From: Treponema sp. UBA792
GTDB lineage: Bacteria; Spirochaetota; Spirochaetia; Treponematales; Treponemataceae
DNA length: 17,965 nt
Direction of reading: 5' to 3'
NCBI GenBank assembly: GCA_002296965.1
Contig: DBIW01000016.1
Span: 1-17,965, forward strand
Positions 7,069 through 14,589 of this stretch are shown piece after piece (positions within the stretch are counted from its first letter, which is position 1; the number at the start of each line of letters is the position of its first letter). Below the pieces are notes generated by a model that saw only the letters and a program-made list of their open reading frames with translations, searched no databases and was not told the DNA's origin. The position numbers and the translations under genes were made by a program.

Positions 7069-7678
7069 AGTCATTCCTCTCAAAATATTCAAGGAGGGTT
7101 CCTGTTCCTTCAGTAACCAGATCTCCCGCACCGGCACTGGTGATTGTCGCGCCGGAGATTGCGTCAAAATTTTTCCACGCGGTGAATCCGCCGGAAGCGT
7201 CGAGTCCCGTGAACTGTCCGTAGAATGTCTTTCCGTTCGGAAGCGAGAAAGTCGGATCGTTTGCTTTCAGTCCGAAGCCGGGGGAGTCGGAAAGCTCAAG
7301 AAACTGCATTCCGGTTATTATTCCGTCCGTACCGAGTCCGACGATTATTTTTCCTTTGTCGTATGTCGGGCCGGAAACCTGAGCCACTCCGCCCACGACT
7401 TTGCCGTTCTTTTTGGCAAGGTAGACATCGCTGACGGTTATTGTTCCTTTTGTTGACGGAGAAAAGTCCGTGACCTGCTCAAATGAATCTGCATCGGCGA
7501 ATACGGCGCGCATTGCGGTGTTCGCCTTGTCTATCTGATTCTGCTTTATTTTTGGGGCGGTGAAATTGTTCACCACGGCAAGCACTGTGCAGGATGCGAC
7601 CGCGTATACCACAAGCACAAGCCCCAGTTTTATCATGTCAAAAACTGAATCCTTTGTTTTTTCTGCTGTTTCTGCCAT
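7061..7678 (-). CDS. rnfG: Rnf complex FMN-binding subunit RnfG
   Basis: 205-residue subunit with one N-terminal membrane helix (about 15-37) and an extracytoplasmic FMN-binding domain. The flavin attachment motif is DAISGATITS, residues 172-181. FMN is expected to be linked by a phosphoester to Thr178, placed there by the ApbE flavin transferase, which is not encoded in this window. FGLKA and the glycine-rich stretches before it are typical of the NqrC/RnfG domain. AGGAG lies 7 nt upstream of the ATG, and the gap to rnfD is 10 bp. The 3' end overlaps rnfE by 8 bp. Confidence 0.96.
   Translation of the reverse strand: MAETAEKTKDSVFDMIKLGLVLVVYAVASCTVLAVVNNFTAPKIKQNQIDKANTAMRAVFADADSFEQVTDFSPSTKGTITVSDVYLAKKNGKVVGGVAQVSGPTYDKGKIIVGLGTDGIITGMQFLELSDSPGFGLKANDPTFSLPNGKTFYGQFTGLDASGGFTAWKNFDAISGATITSAGAGDLVTEGTGTLLEYFERNDYE
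7075..7081 (-). promoter_or_regulatory. Ribosome binding site of rnfE, inside the end of rnfG
   Basis: GAGAGGA on the minus strand sits 6 nt before the ATG at 7068 and within the last codons of rnfG. It decides between the Met codons at 7074 and 7068 in favour of 7068. Confidence 0.6.
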
Positions 7679-7688
7679 ATCACAACTC

Positions 7689-8735
7689 CTATTTTTCTGC
7701 AGGCGAGGCGGATGTTAGGTCAAATTCCTGTACGATTTTGCCGGTGTCCGCGCGTCTGTTTCCTTTTTTTCCGTGGCCGTAGATTCTTGACGTAAGATTG
7801 TTCAGGAACGGAGCAACAGAATTCATTATCAGAATGCTGAACATCACACCTTCCGGATAACCGCCGAACTGCCTGATAAGAAATGTTATCAGACCGCAGC
7901 CGAATCCGAACGCAAGGCGGCCGGGCTTTGTCACCGGTGCCGTGGCGTAGTCTGTCACCATGAACACCGCGCCGAACATAAGTCCTCCGGTGAGCACAGA
8001 AAGCAGCGCGTTTGAGCAGGCGGCGTAAAATCCGTCTCCGAGCGAGGCCAAAAATGTTCCCGCTATGACGGTTGCGACCATCGCTACAGGCGCGCGCCAG
8101 TCGATTACGTGTATCAGCAGAAGAAAGATGAATGAAATCAGAATCAGCAGGATTGATGTCTCGCCTGCGCAGCCCGCCCTGTTTCCGATGAAATACCTTA
8201 GATATATGTCCGGACCGGCCTCAAATGTTCCGGCCTTTATGTAGCTTAATGCCGTGGCTGAGGAGACCGCATCTATCGCGTCGCCTGCCGAAGGATTGAG
8301 CCAGGATGCTCCCATCGCCGCAGGAAAGCTTATGAAAAGCACAGCTCTTCCGGTAAGCGCCGGATTGAAAACGTTCGAGCCGATTCCTCCGAAAAGTCCC
8401 TTTGCGACCACAACTGCGACCGCCGCTCCGATTATCAGCATCCACAGCGGAAGTGCCGGCGGACAGACGAGGGCAAGCAGAACTCCGCTTACGCAGGCCG
8501 AAAGATTCGCCACCGTAATTTTCTGTCCTGTCACCTTCTGAAAAAACGCCTCGAATGCGATGCAGCTTGCGACCGACACGGCTACCGACAGGAGTACCCT
8601 GAATCCGAAAAAAACAATGCCGGCCACAACTTCGGGCAGAAGCGCAATCAGAACCGCGGCCATTATTTTTTGTGTTGTAAGCCCTTTTGAAAAATGCGGG
8701 CTTGAGGAAAGATAATATCCGTTTGTTCCGTTCAT
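7689..8735 (-). CDS. rnfD: Rnf complex membrane subunit RnfD
   Basis: 348-residue polytopic subunit homologous to NqrB, with about ten hydrophobic helices. The covalent FMN site is DAVSSATALSY, residues 155-165, with Thr161 as the expected ligand. Other family blocks are VFNPALTGRAV (122-132), TDYATAPVTKPGRL (261-274) and EGVMFSILIMNSVAPFLN (295-312). The ATG at 8735 is chosen because it forms an ATGA overlap with the rnfC stop and has AAGGAG 7 nt upstream; the longer open frame to 8897 is antisense-like sequence within rnfC. RnfG follows after 10 bp. Confidence 0.96.
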   Translation of the reverse strand: MNGTNGYYLSSSPHFSKGLTTQKIMAAVLIALLPEVVAGIVFFGFRVLLSVAVSVASCIAFEAFFQKVTGQKITVANLSACVSGVLLALVCPPALPLWMLIIGAAVAVVVAKGLFGGIGSNVFNPALTGRAVLFISFPAAMGASWLNPSAGDAIDAVSSATALSYIKAGTFEAGPDIYLRYFIGNRAGCAGETSILLILISFIFLLLIHVIDWRAPVAMVATVIAGTFLASLGDGFYAACSNALLSVLTGGLMFGAVFMVTDYATAPVTKPGRLAFGFGCGLITFLIRQFGGYPEGVMFSILIMNSVAPFLNNLTSRIYGHGKKGNRRADTGKIVQEFDLTSASPAEK

Positions 8736-10117
8736 TTCTTGTCTCCTTCTGATTTTGCTTCGGATTCGGCTTTTTTCTTTGCAAGATCGGCCTTGATTTT
8801 CTCTTCGGCCGCAATCTGCCTTACAACTGATTTGCCGAGCCTGATCCGCTGGACTATCCTTACGTTTGCGGGACAGGCAAATGCGCAGCATCCACATTCA
8901 ATGCAGTCCAGCAGTCCGAATTTTTTTGCGCGTCCGTAATTTCCTGCCTTCAGTTCACGCAGAATCAGCGCAGGCGAAAGCCGCATCGCGCAGACGTTCA
9001 CGCAGCTTCCGCAGCTTATGCACTGCTCCTCGTCAACAAGACAGGTTTCCCCGGCGGTTAGAAAGGTGACACCGCTTGTTCCCTTTGCCACAGGAAAATC
9101 CGCGGATGCCATGGCGAAACCCATCATCGGACCGCCGCTTATTATTTTTGCGGTTTCGTCTTCTTTTATGGTGAACACGTCCGGAATCAGATCGCTTACG
9201 AGAGTTCCGACTGGAACTTTTATGTTGCACGGTTTCTCCACTGCGCCGCCGGAAATTGTCAGCGGACGTTCAATCAGCGGCATTCCCAGCCTGAACGCGT
9301 CGCTCACCGCGCACAGTGTTCCTACGTTTGATATTATGCATCCGGCATCGGCCGGAAGCTTGCCGGACGGAATCTCTATTCCAAGAACCGCGGACACAAT
9401 GAATTTTTCGGAACCCTGCGGATATTTTGTTTTGACAAGACAGACGGACATATCATCGCAATAGCCTTTGTCAGCAATGGTTTTATCAAGAATCGGTTTT
9501 ATGTAGGCCTTGTTGTCCTCAAGGGCGATTATTCCGCGTGCGCCTGCAAGCCGGAGAAGAATCGCGAGTCCGTCGATAAGACGCTCCGGAGTCTCCTGCA
9601 TTGTCCTCTCGTCACAGGTAAGGTAAGGCTCACATTCGGCCGCATTTATAAGGACAAAATCAATCTCCTTGTCCGCAGGCGGATTGAATTTCACGTGTGC
9701 CGGAAACGAGGCTCCGCCCATTCCGACTATTCCCGCATCTTTTATGCGCCTGAGGGCATCTTCCGGAGAACAGGTGAACGGATCCAGCGGTTCCATAAAG
9801 CTTGTGCTGTCCGATCCGTCGCTTTCTATAATTATGCACGGAGCCTCAATGTTCCCGGTGACCATGCAGTTTTTAATCGCCTTAACTTTTCCGGCCACAG
9901 AAGCGTGAACCGGGCAGTTCATGAATTTTTCGCCTGACGCAATCATCTGACCCTTGGCCACAACATCTCCGGGTTTTACGAGAGGCGTGTTCGGCGCTCC
10001 TCCCATTGTTACTGGAATTGTGACTGTTTTTGAAGATGGAAAGACAGGTGTTATAGGACACTGGTTCGACAGTTCCTTCATTTCTGCGGGATGGACTCCA
10101 CCCCTAAACGTGTGCAT
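8732..10117 (-). CDS. rnfC: Rnf complex NADH-binding subunit RnfC
   Basis: 461-residue peripheral subunit that passes electrons to NAD+. It shows the N-terminal RnfC barrel-sandwich domain (HTFRGGVHP at the start), the NADH/FMN fold with GMGGASFPAHVKF and INAAECEPYLTCDERT, an SLBB region (NVGT, then TISGG), and two [4Fe-4S] ferredoxin motifs: CISCGSCVNVCAM and CIECGCCAFACP. The C-terminus is a Lys/Ala/Glu-rich helix. The start is set at 10117, giving MHTF and GGA 7 nt upstream. A Met two codons earlier (10123) is possible but sits one base from that GGA. It is the first gene of the operon and overlaps rnfD by 4 bp (ATGA). Confidence 0.95.
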   Translation of the reverse strand: MHTFRGGVHPAEMKELSNQCPITPVFPSSKTVTIPVTMGGAPNTPLVKPGDVVAKGQMIASGEKFMNCPVHASVAGKVKAIKNCMVTGNIEAPCIIIESDGSDSTSFMEPLDPFTCSPEDALRRIKDAGIVGMGGASFPAHVKFNPPADKEIDFVLINAAECEPYLTCDERTMQETPERLIDGLAILLRLAGARGIIALEDNKAYIKPILDKTIADKGYCDDMSVCLVKTKYPQGSEKFIVSAVLGIEIPSGKLPADAGCIISNVGTLCAVSDAFRLGMPLIERPLTISGGAVEKPCNIKVPVGTLVSDLIPDVFTIKEDETAKIISGGPMMGFAMASADFPVAKGTSGVTFLTAGETCLVDEEQCISCGSCVNVCAMRLSPALILRELKAGNYGRAKKFGLLDCIECGCCAFACPANVRIVQRIRLGKSVVRQIAAEEKIKADLAKKKAESEAKSEGDKK

Positions 10118-10131
10118 TCTCATATCCGTGT

Positions 10132-10160
10132 ATTTTACAGCAACAGATTTAAAAAGTCTA
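10132..10160 (-). promoter_or_regulatory. Putative promoter of the rnf operon
   Basis: On the minus strand TAGACT (10155-10160), a 17-bp spacer and TAAAAT (10132-10137) make a moderate -35/-10 pair. Transcription would start near 10125, leaving a leader of about 8 nt before the Met at 10117. It is the only reasonable candidate I found in the 90 bp between the terminator and rnfC. Confidence 0.35.
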
Positions 10161-10161
10161 T

Positions 10162-10182
10162 TTTATGGAAGAATTTATGGAA
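10162..10182. repeat. Tandem 9-bp direct repeats upstream of the rnf promoter
   Basis: TTTATGGAA occurs at 10162-10170 and again at 10174-10182, a 12-bp period. On the minus strand they read TTCCATAAA twice, directly upstream of the proposed -35 box, which is where an activator would bind. Arms AGTCTA (10155-10160) and TAGACT (10188-10193) flank the pair as an inverted repeat. Confidence 0.45.
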
Positions 10183-10206
10183 AATTTTAGACTGTCCGCG
10201 GAAAGC

Positions 10207-10241
10207 AAAAAGGGACGCGCGGAAAATTTTCCGCGCGTCCC
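10207..10241 (-). terminator. Rho-independent terminator of the fusA-ATPase unit
   Basis: Positions 10212-10241 form a perfect 30-nt palindrome (15-bp arms starting GGGACGCGCGG), followed on the minus strand by TTTTT (10211-10207). It lies 27 bp after the stop of the P-loop ATPase gene and separates it from the rnf operon downstream. Confidence 0.92.
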
Positions 10242-10268
10242 ATATTCATTCATAAGGGGTTCTGTGTG

Positions 10269-10931
10269 TTATTTTGTCATCAGAAGGGTTTTCGGATCAA
10301 GGTTCACCTTGCCCTCTCCGTTCTTCAGCAGGGAAAGCTCAAGTCCGTTTCCGGCAGATGCGATGTGGCATACTGTCGCAAAATCCTCAAGCTTGTCAGC
10401 GGCAAGTGTGGATTTGAGATCTGCGCTTTCGCTTGTAAAACTGAACCAGGCGGTCATTCCGTTTTCTGCGACAAAATTCTTGAAGCAGTCAAGGTCAGCT
10501 TTGGATGTCTTCTCAAGATCAAGCCCGTCAACGACAACCGCGCCGACATTTATTCCGCCTTCCTTGAGAGCCTTGAGTGTGTTCACGACTTTAGGAAGCG
10601 AGAATGTCTCCTGATTGAAATTCAGGATTGTGCGGTCGCGCATTATTTCTTCCGCAAGACCGGAAATATCGTTCAGGTGCTTCTTCTTTGCGATTTCTGA
10701 CAGAATGCTTGAGTACCAGGAAATCACATTTGATGAATGTTGGTCAAAAGAGACGTGCACAAGTGATTTTCCCTGAAGCAGGCTGTCTATTCCGAACTGA
10801 ACCAGAACGGAAGTCTTTCCGAGTCCCTTTTTCGCTGTTATAAGTCCCATTTCGGAAGCCTTGAGTCCTCCGGCGGAGAGCTTGTCGAAATAGCGGACCG
10901 GACTGTGGTCAATAAAATCTTTCTTATCCAT
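10269..10931 (-). CDS. Small RecA/KaiC-like P-loop ATPase, function unknown
   Basis: 220-residue soluble protein. Residues 33-41 read AKKGLGKTS, a Walker A motif whose first Gly is Ala, placed at the end of a beta-strand (MGLITA). Residues 131-138 (AVVVDGLD) look like a Walker B strand ending in Asp. The layout, with an N-terminal targeting segment (FDKLSAGGLK), P-loop, helix with LLQGKSLVHVSFDQ, then Walker B, resembles the KaiC/RadA/DnaB RecA-fold group, but the DNA-binding and C-terminal modules of those families are missing. It starts 35 bp after fusA with AGGAG 11 nt upstream, so the two are probably cotranscribed, and a strong terminator follows. I cannot name a function. The ATP-binding fold is well supported; the subfamily is not. 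Confidence 0.8.
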   Translation of the reverse strand: MDKKDFIDHSPVRYFDKLSAGGLKASEMGLITAKKGLGKTSVLVQFGIDSLLQGKSLVHVSFDQHSSNVISWYSSILSEIAKKKHLNDISGLAEEIMRDRTILNFNQETFSLPKVVNTLKALKEGGINVGAVVVDGLDLEKTSKADLDCFKNFVAENGMTAWFSFTSESADLKSTLAADKLEDFATVCHIASAGNGLELSLLKNGEGKVNLDPKTLLMTK

Positions 10932-10966
10932 AGTAGTATTGGCTCCTGTTTGTGTGCTGACAAATC

Positions 10967-13063
10967 CTATTTGTTGGCTGCAGCCCTTTCTTCCTTGTAT
11001 TTCTTGATAAGCTCTTCCTGCACGGCATTCGGAACTTTTCCGTATTTCAGGAATTCCATCGTGAATTCACCTTTTCCCTGTGTTGAGGAACGGAGAATTG
11101 TCGAGAATCCGAACATCTCGCTGAGCGGAACTTCCGCATTTACCGTAGAAGTATTGTTCTCATCGGCGGAGTCTACGATTACACCGCGGCGCTGGTTGAT
11201 AAGACCAAAAATATTTCCCTGGAATTCTGTCGGCGCCGTGATGGAAACCTTCATTACCGGCTCAAGAATCACAGGCTTTGCCTTCTCGTAGCCTTCGCGG
11301 AACGCACCGATAGCGGCTGTCTGGAAAGCAATATCGGAAGAGTCGACCGGATGATACTGACCATCGTTGATTGTGATTTTTACACCGACAATCGGGAATC
11401 CGATGAGCGAGCCTTTCTCAAGAGCCTTCTTGAATCCCTTGTCGCAAGATGGAATATATTCGTTCGGAATTGCTCCACCTTTGATCGCGTCGATGAATTC
11501 GTAATCTTTTTCCGCATCTGGCTCCATGAATCCGGCGACACGTCCGTACTGTCCTGAACCGCCGGTCTGTTTCTTGTGAGTGTAGTTGAATTCCGCGCGC
11601 TGTGTGATTGACTCACGGTATGCGACCTGCGGAGCTCCTGTGACAACCTCGCAGTTGTATTCACGCTTCATGCGCTCAACATATACGGCAAGATGAAGCT
11701 CGCCCATACCTTTTATGATTGTCTCGTTTGATTCCGGATCTGTATAGACCTGGAATGTCGGATCCTCTTTTGTAAAGCGGTTGAGAGCCTTAGACATCTG
11801 CATTGCAGCCTGCTTGTCTTTCGGTGCGATTGAAAGCGAGATTACAGGCTCAGGAACGTACATTGACGCCATCGAGTAGTTCACACCACCGTTTGTGAAT
11901 GTGTCACCTGACGCGCAGTCAACACCGAACAGAGCGACAATATCTCCGGGAACGCCTTCCGTAATGTCTTCCATCGCGGCCGCATTCATACGGACCAGAC
12001 GTCCGACCTTGAATCTCTTCTTTGAGCGGGTGTTGAAAAGCTCCTCGCCTTTCTTGATTCTTCCCTGATAAATACGTGTGTATGTGAGCTGGCCGTACTG
12101 TCCGTCATCAAGCTTGAATGCAAGCGCGACAGTCGGTTTGTTCTCGACACATTCAAGCTCAACCGGAGCCTCGTTGTTGTCAAGATCAAGAGCCTCGTTC
12201 TTTACATCCGTCGGGCAGGGGAGATAGCGTGTGACGGCATCAAGAAGCGGCTGAATTCCCTTGTTCATGTGGGCAGAACCGCAGAAAACGCCGACGAACT
12301 GCTCGGCGATTGTACCCTTGCGGATGGCCGCAATCAGTTTGTCCTGATCGACGTCGTTGTAGCCTTTCTCCATGATGTCCTCCATAAGAGAGTCATCAAA
12401 CATGGATGCGGCGTCAAGAAGCTCCTCGCGGTATTTGTTCGCGTCATCAACAAGATGAGCCGGAATCTCGGCGACACGGACATCGGATCCGTCATTGCCT
12501 TCAAAATAAAGCGCTTTCATTCCGATAAGGTCAACGACGCCTTCAAGTTTGTCCTCAAGACCAATCGGAAGCTCCATCATATATGCGTTAAGTCCGAGTT
12601 TCTCGCGGAGCTGCATTCTTACGCGAAGCGGATTCGCTCCCTGACGGTCACATTTGTTTACAAAGGCAAGACGAGGTACATGATAGCGTTTGAGCTGGCG
12701 GTCTACAGTAATTGACTGTGACTGAACACCGGCAACGGCGCAGAGAACAAGAATAGCACCGTCAAGAACACGGAGAGAGCGTTCAACCTCTACAGTAAAG
12801 TCAACGTGTCCGGGAGTGTCGATAAGGTTTATTGTGTAGTCTTTCCACTGAACCTGAGTAGCAGCTGACTGGATTGTGATTCCACGCTCACGCTCCAGAT
12901 CCATAGAGTCCATCACAGCACCGACACCATCTTTGCCGCGAACTTCATGAATCTGATGAATTTTGTTGCAGTAGAACAAAATACGTTCTGACAGAGTGGT
13001 TTTACCCGAGTCAATGTGGGCACTAATACCGATATTCCTCATTTTGGAAATATCAAAGCTCAT
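10967..13063 (-). CDS. fusA: Elongation factor G (spirochaetal/mitochondrial-type EF-G1)
   Basis: 698-residue translational GTPase, full length for EF-G, which drives translocation on the ribosome. The G motifs are complete: AHIDSGKTT (15-23), RGITI with Thr63, DTPGH (82-86), NKCD (136-139) and a [15 protein letters not shown]5 region. Domains II-V follow, with the domain IV stretch containing [10 protein letters not shown] and the C-terminal [22 protein letters not shown] blocks. AHIDSGKTT replaces the usual bacterial GHIDAGKTT and is the form seen in mitochondrial EF-G1 and the spirochaete-type group, in which EF-G1 is reported to specialise in translocation and EF-G2 in recycling. The start has AGAGG 7 nt upstream. 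A promoter and an inverted repeat lie directly upstream, and the ATPase gene follows after 35 bp. Confidence 0.97.
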   Translation of the reverse strand: MSFDISKMRNIGISAHIDSGKTTLSERILFYCNKIHQIHEVRGKDGVGAVMDSMDLERERGITIQSAATQVQWKDYTINLIDTPGHVDFTVEVERSLRVLDGAILVLCAVAGVQSQSITVDRQLKRYHVPRLAFVNKCDRQGANPLRVRMQLREKLGLNAYMMELPIGLEDKLEGVVDLIGMKALYFEGNDGSDVRVAEIPAHLVDDANKYREELLDAASMFDDSLMEDIMEKGYNDVDQDKLIAAIRKGTIAEQFVGVFCGSAHMNKGIQPLLDAVTRYLPCPTDVKNEALDLDNNEAPVELECVENKPTVALAFKLDDGQYGQLTYTRIYQGRIKKGEELFNTRSKKRFKVGRLVRMNAAAMEDITEGVPGDIVALFGVDCASGDTFTNGGVNYSMASMYVPEPVISLSIAPKDKQAAMQMSKALNRFTKEDPTFQVYTDPESNETIIKGMGELHLAVYVERMKREYNCEVVTGAPQVAYRESITQRAEFNYTHKKQTGGSGQYGRVAGFMEPDAEKDYEFIDAIKGGAIPNEYIPSCDKGFKKALEKGSLIGFPIVGVKITINDGQYHPVDSSDIAFQTAAIGAFREGYEKAKPVILEPVMKVSITAPTEFQGNIFGLINQRRGVIVDSADENNTSTVNAEVPLSEMFGFSTILRSSTQGKGEFTMEFLKYGKVPNAVQEELIKKYKEERAAANK

Positions 13064-13082
13064 ATTGTTACCTCTTTAAAAT

Positions 13083-13119
13083 AATATGCGAATTTTGGAA
13101 ATATTCTTATCCGCATATT
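13083..13119 (-). promoter_or_regulatory. Inverted repeat overlapping the fusA -10 box
   Basis: AATATGCG (13083-13090) and CGCATATT (13112-13119) are perfect 8-bp arms 21 bp apart. One arm covers three bases of the -10 hexamer (13117-13122) and the other lies about 20 bp before the start codon. This could be a protein operator, or partly an RNA hairpin in the leader. Confidence 0.45.
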
Positions 13120-13145
13120 CTAGTGAATTACAGGGCGATATTCAA
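13117..13145 (-). promoter_or_regulatory. Sigma70-type promoter of fusA
   Basis: On the minus strand TTGAAT (13140-13145), a 17-bp spacer and TAGAAT (13117-13122) match the consensus at five of six positions in each box. The start site would be near 13110, giving a leader of about 47 nt with AGAGG before the fusA ATG. The -35 box lies 10 bp after the stop codon of the upstream barrel gene. Confidence 0.6.
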
Positions 13146-13155
13146 CAGGGTAATG

Positions 13156-14520
13156 TCAAAAACTGAATTCAAATGAAATCCGGGCTGTGCAGCTTGTTCT
13201 CCGTGTCCGCCAGACCGTTTTTGTCGTGGCCGAAACTTTTCCGCGGGTGAATTCTCCGTTCTTCTGCTTTAACGAGAGCGACAAATCCTGATAAAATGAC
13301 GGATTTGAGCCGATGTTTCCGAAAACCGTGATTTTTTCAGTCGAGGAGGAGGCGGATTTTCCGTTTTCCGGAGTGACTTCCGCCAGAATATCAGCTCCGG
13401 CCCTGAATTTCCCTTTCCCGAATGAATTTTTCAGCGAGGCGGATATTTTTCCCGGAATTATGGCGGAATTTTTTCTGTCCACGGAGAGTCCTGCCTGAAT
13501 TCCTGCCGACGAGCTGAATTTTCCCGCCGCTGACTTTATTCCGGCTCCGGCGCGGAAATCATGAATTCCTGTGTCCGGCTGTATGTCCGCAAATAATGTC
13601 AGTCCGCCGCGTATCGGGGGGTTTTTCCCTGTTCCCTTGGCAAGCTGCCCCTGAATTCCGGCTTTTGCCTGAAGGCATCTGCCGATTCGCTTCTCCGAGC
13701 CGGTGATTATGTCTCCGGACGGATTAAGAAAAACCGAGACGAATGTGGTGTTCCTGTGCCTTGAGAATTTTCCGTCAAAGCTTACGGTGGAAAGCAGATT
13801 TTTTTCCGGTGACTCATAAAATCCGGCGGATAATATAGAAGAGAAATTTCCGAAAACGGCCGACAGCTCAGTTCTTCCGCAGAAATGGAATCCGCCGGTG
13901 TTTCCGCCGCGGTATTTTGCGGATTTCCTGCTGTATGCGAAAATTCCTGCCGTCGCGGAAGCTGCGAATTTTATCTCCGCGGCAGAGAATCCTGTCAGAA
14001 CGGAAGCCGCCGCATCTCCGTCAGAATTTGCCGTGAGGCTTACGGAAGTCCGCACGCCCGGAAATTCCGTCCGTATAAATGCCGCCATAGGATTGGAGAA
14101 TGAATTTCTGCCCGGAATTGAGGCTGAGATGTTTTTCGCCGAGACCGTCGGAACCGCGAATGGAGATGCCGAAGCCGGAAGCGCCGGAGAATTTATTTTT
14201 GTAATTGCTCCGGAAAGATTCAGCGAGCCTGCGAGGAAATTCATCATGAAATTTCTGTTGCTGTCCTGCGCGAGGAATGAGAATCCTGATGTGAATTTTT
14301 CTTCCTTTTTGTAGACGGAAAAGCTCACCGTTCCCGCGTGTATTTTTGCTCCGGCTATGAAGTCATTCCGTTCTGCCGAGAATCCTTTTTTGTCCGAGAC
14401 GGAGAATTTTCCTCCGCCGCCTGAAAAAAAATCGGTGAAAGGAAGATATGGCAGCTTTGTCTCCGCAAAAACGGCGGCCGCGGCGAAAAAATATAAGGCA
14501 ATTAACTTGTGTGTCTTCAT
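13156..14520 (-). CDS. Putative outer-membrane beta-barrel protein, unknown family
   Basis: 454-residue exported protein. Residues 1-19 form a signal peptide (KTHK, a hydrophobic core, then cleavage after AVFA). The remainder is rich in Ser, Gly, Ala, Phe and Lys, with many short alternating strands such as FRAGAGIKSAAGKFSS, and it ends ARISFEFSF. A terminal Phe on an amphipathic strand is the classic BAM recognition signal, so a porin-like barrel is a reasonable inference. I recognise no named family and no catalytic motif. The signal peptide fixes the start at 14520, yet no ribosome binding site is properly spaced, and the start codon lies in the loop of a long hairpin (14495-14537). It is 69 bp downstream of the SPOR gene and 92 bp upstream of fusA on the same strand. 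Confidence 0.72.
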   Translation of the reverse strand: MKTHKLIALYFFAAAAVFAETKLPYLPFTDFFSGGGGKFSVSDKKGFSAERNDFIAGAKIHAGTVSFSVYKKEEKFTSGFSFLAQDSNRNFMMNFLAGSLNLSGAITKINSPALPASASPFAVPTVSAKNISASIPGRNSFSNPMAAFIRTEFPGVRTSVSLTANSDGDAAASVLTGFSAAEIKFAASATAGIFAYSRKSAKYRGGNTGGFHFCGRTELSAVFGNFSSILSAGFYESPEKNLLSTVSFDGKFSRHRNTTFVSVFLNPSGDIITGSEKRIGRCLQAKAGIQGQLAKGTGKNPPIRGGLTLFADIQPDTGIHDFRAGAGIKSAAGKFSSSAGIQAGLSVDRKNSAIIPGKISASLKNSFGKGKFRAGADILAEVTPENGKSASSSTEKITVFGNIGSNPSFYQDLSLSLKQKNGEFTRGKVSATTKTVWRTRRTSCTARISFEFSF

Positions 14521-14541
14521 GCACAGTTAATTGCCTTTTTT
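14495..14541. promoter_or_regulatory. 13-bp hairpin enclosing a start codon, with terminator shape on both strands
   Basis: AAGGCAATTAACT (14495-14507) and AGTTAATTGCCTT (14525-14537) are perfect 13-bp arms. GTG (14509-14511) and CAC (14522-14524) can add three inner pairs. The barrel gene's ATG (14520-14518) lies in the loop. The plus strand continues into TTTTTT ending at 14541; the minus strand continues ATATTTTTT (14494-14486). It may terminate transcription from the SPOR gene, control translation or transcription of the barrel gene, or both. Confidence 0.6.
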
Positions 14542-14566
14542 GTCCGGATTAAGGAAATGATTTTGT

Positions 14567-14575
14567 CTTATAACA
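14567..14575 (-). promoter_or_regulatory. Possible extended -10 promoter for the barrel gene
   Basis: TGTTATAAG on the minus strand has the TGn extension plus five of six -10 bases. No good -35 box is present. Transcription would start about 40 nt before the ATG at 14520 and would include the whole start-codon hairpin. Confidence 0.3.
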
Positions 14576-14589
14576 GAAAATTATACCGC

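Noticed and set aside
7069..7167. N-terminal extension of RnfE up to 7167
   Set aside because: The extension overlaps the rnfG FMN-motif region in another frame. The RBS and homologous N-terminus fit 7068.
8736..8897. N-terminal extension of RnfD up to 8897
   Set aside because: This lies within rnfC in another frame. The ATG at 8735 has AAGGAG and an ATGA overlap, and the protein then starts as other RnfD do.
10165..10614. Plus-strand open frame starting at 10165
   Set aside because: It runs through the rnf upstream region and the perfect terminator palindrome, then antisense through the ATPase gene; no ribosome binding site supports it.
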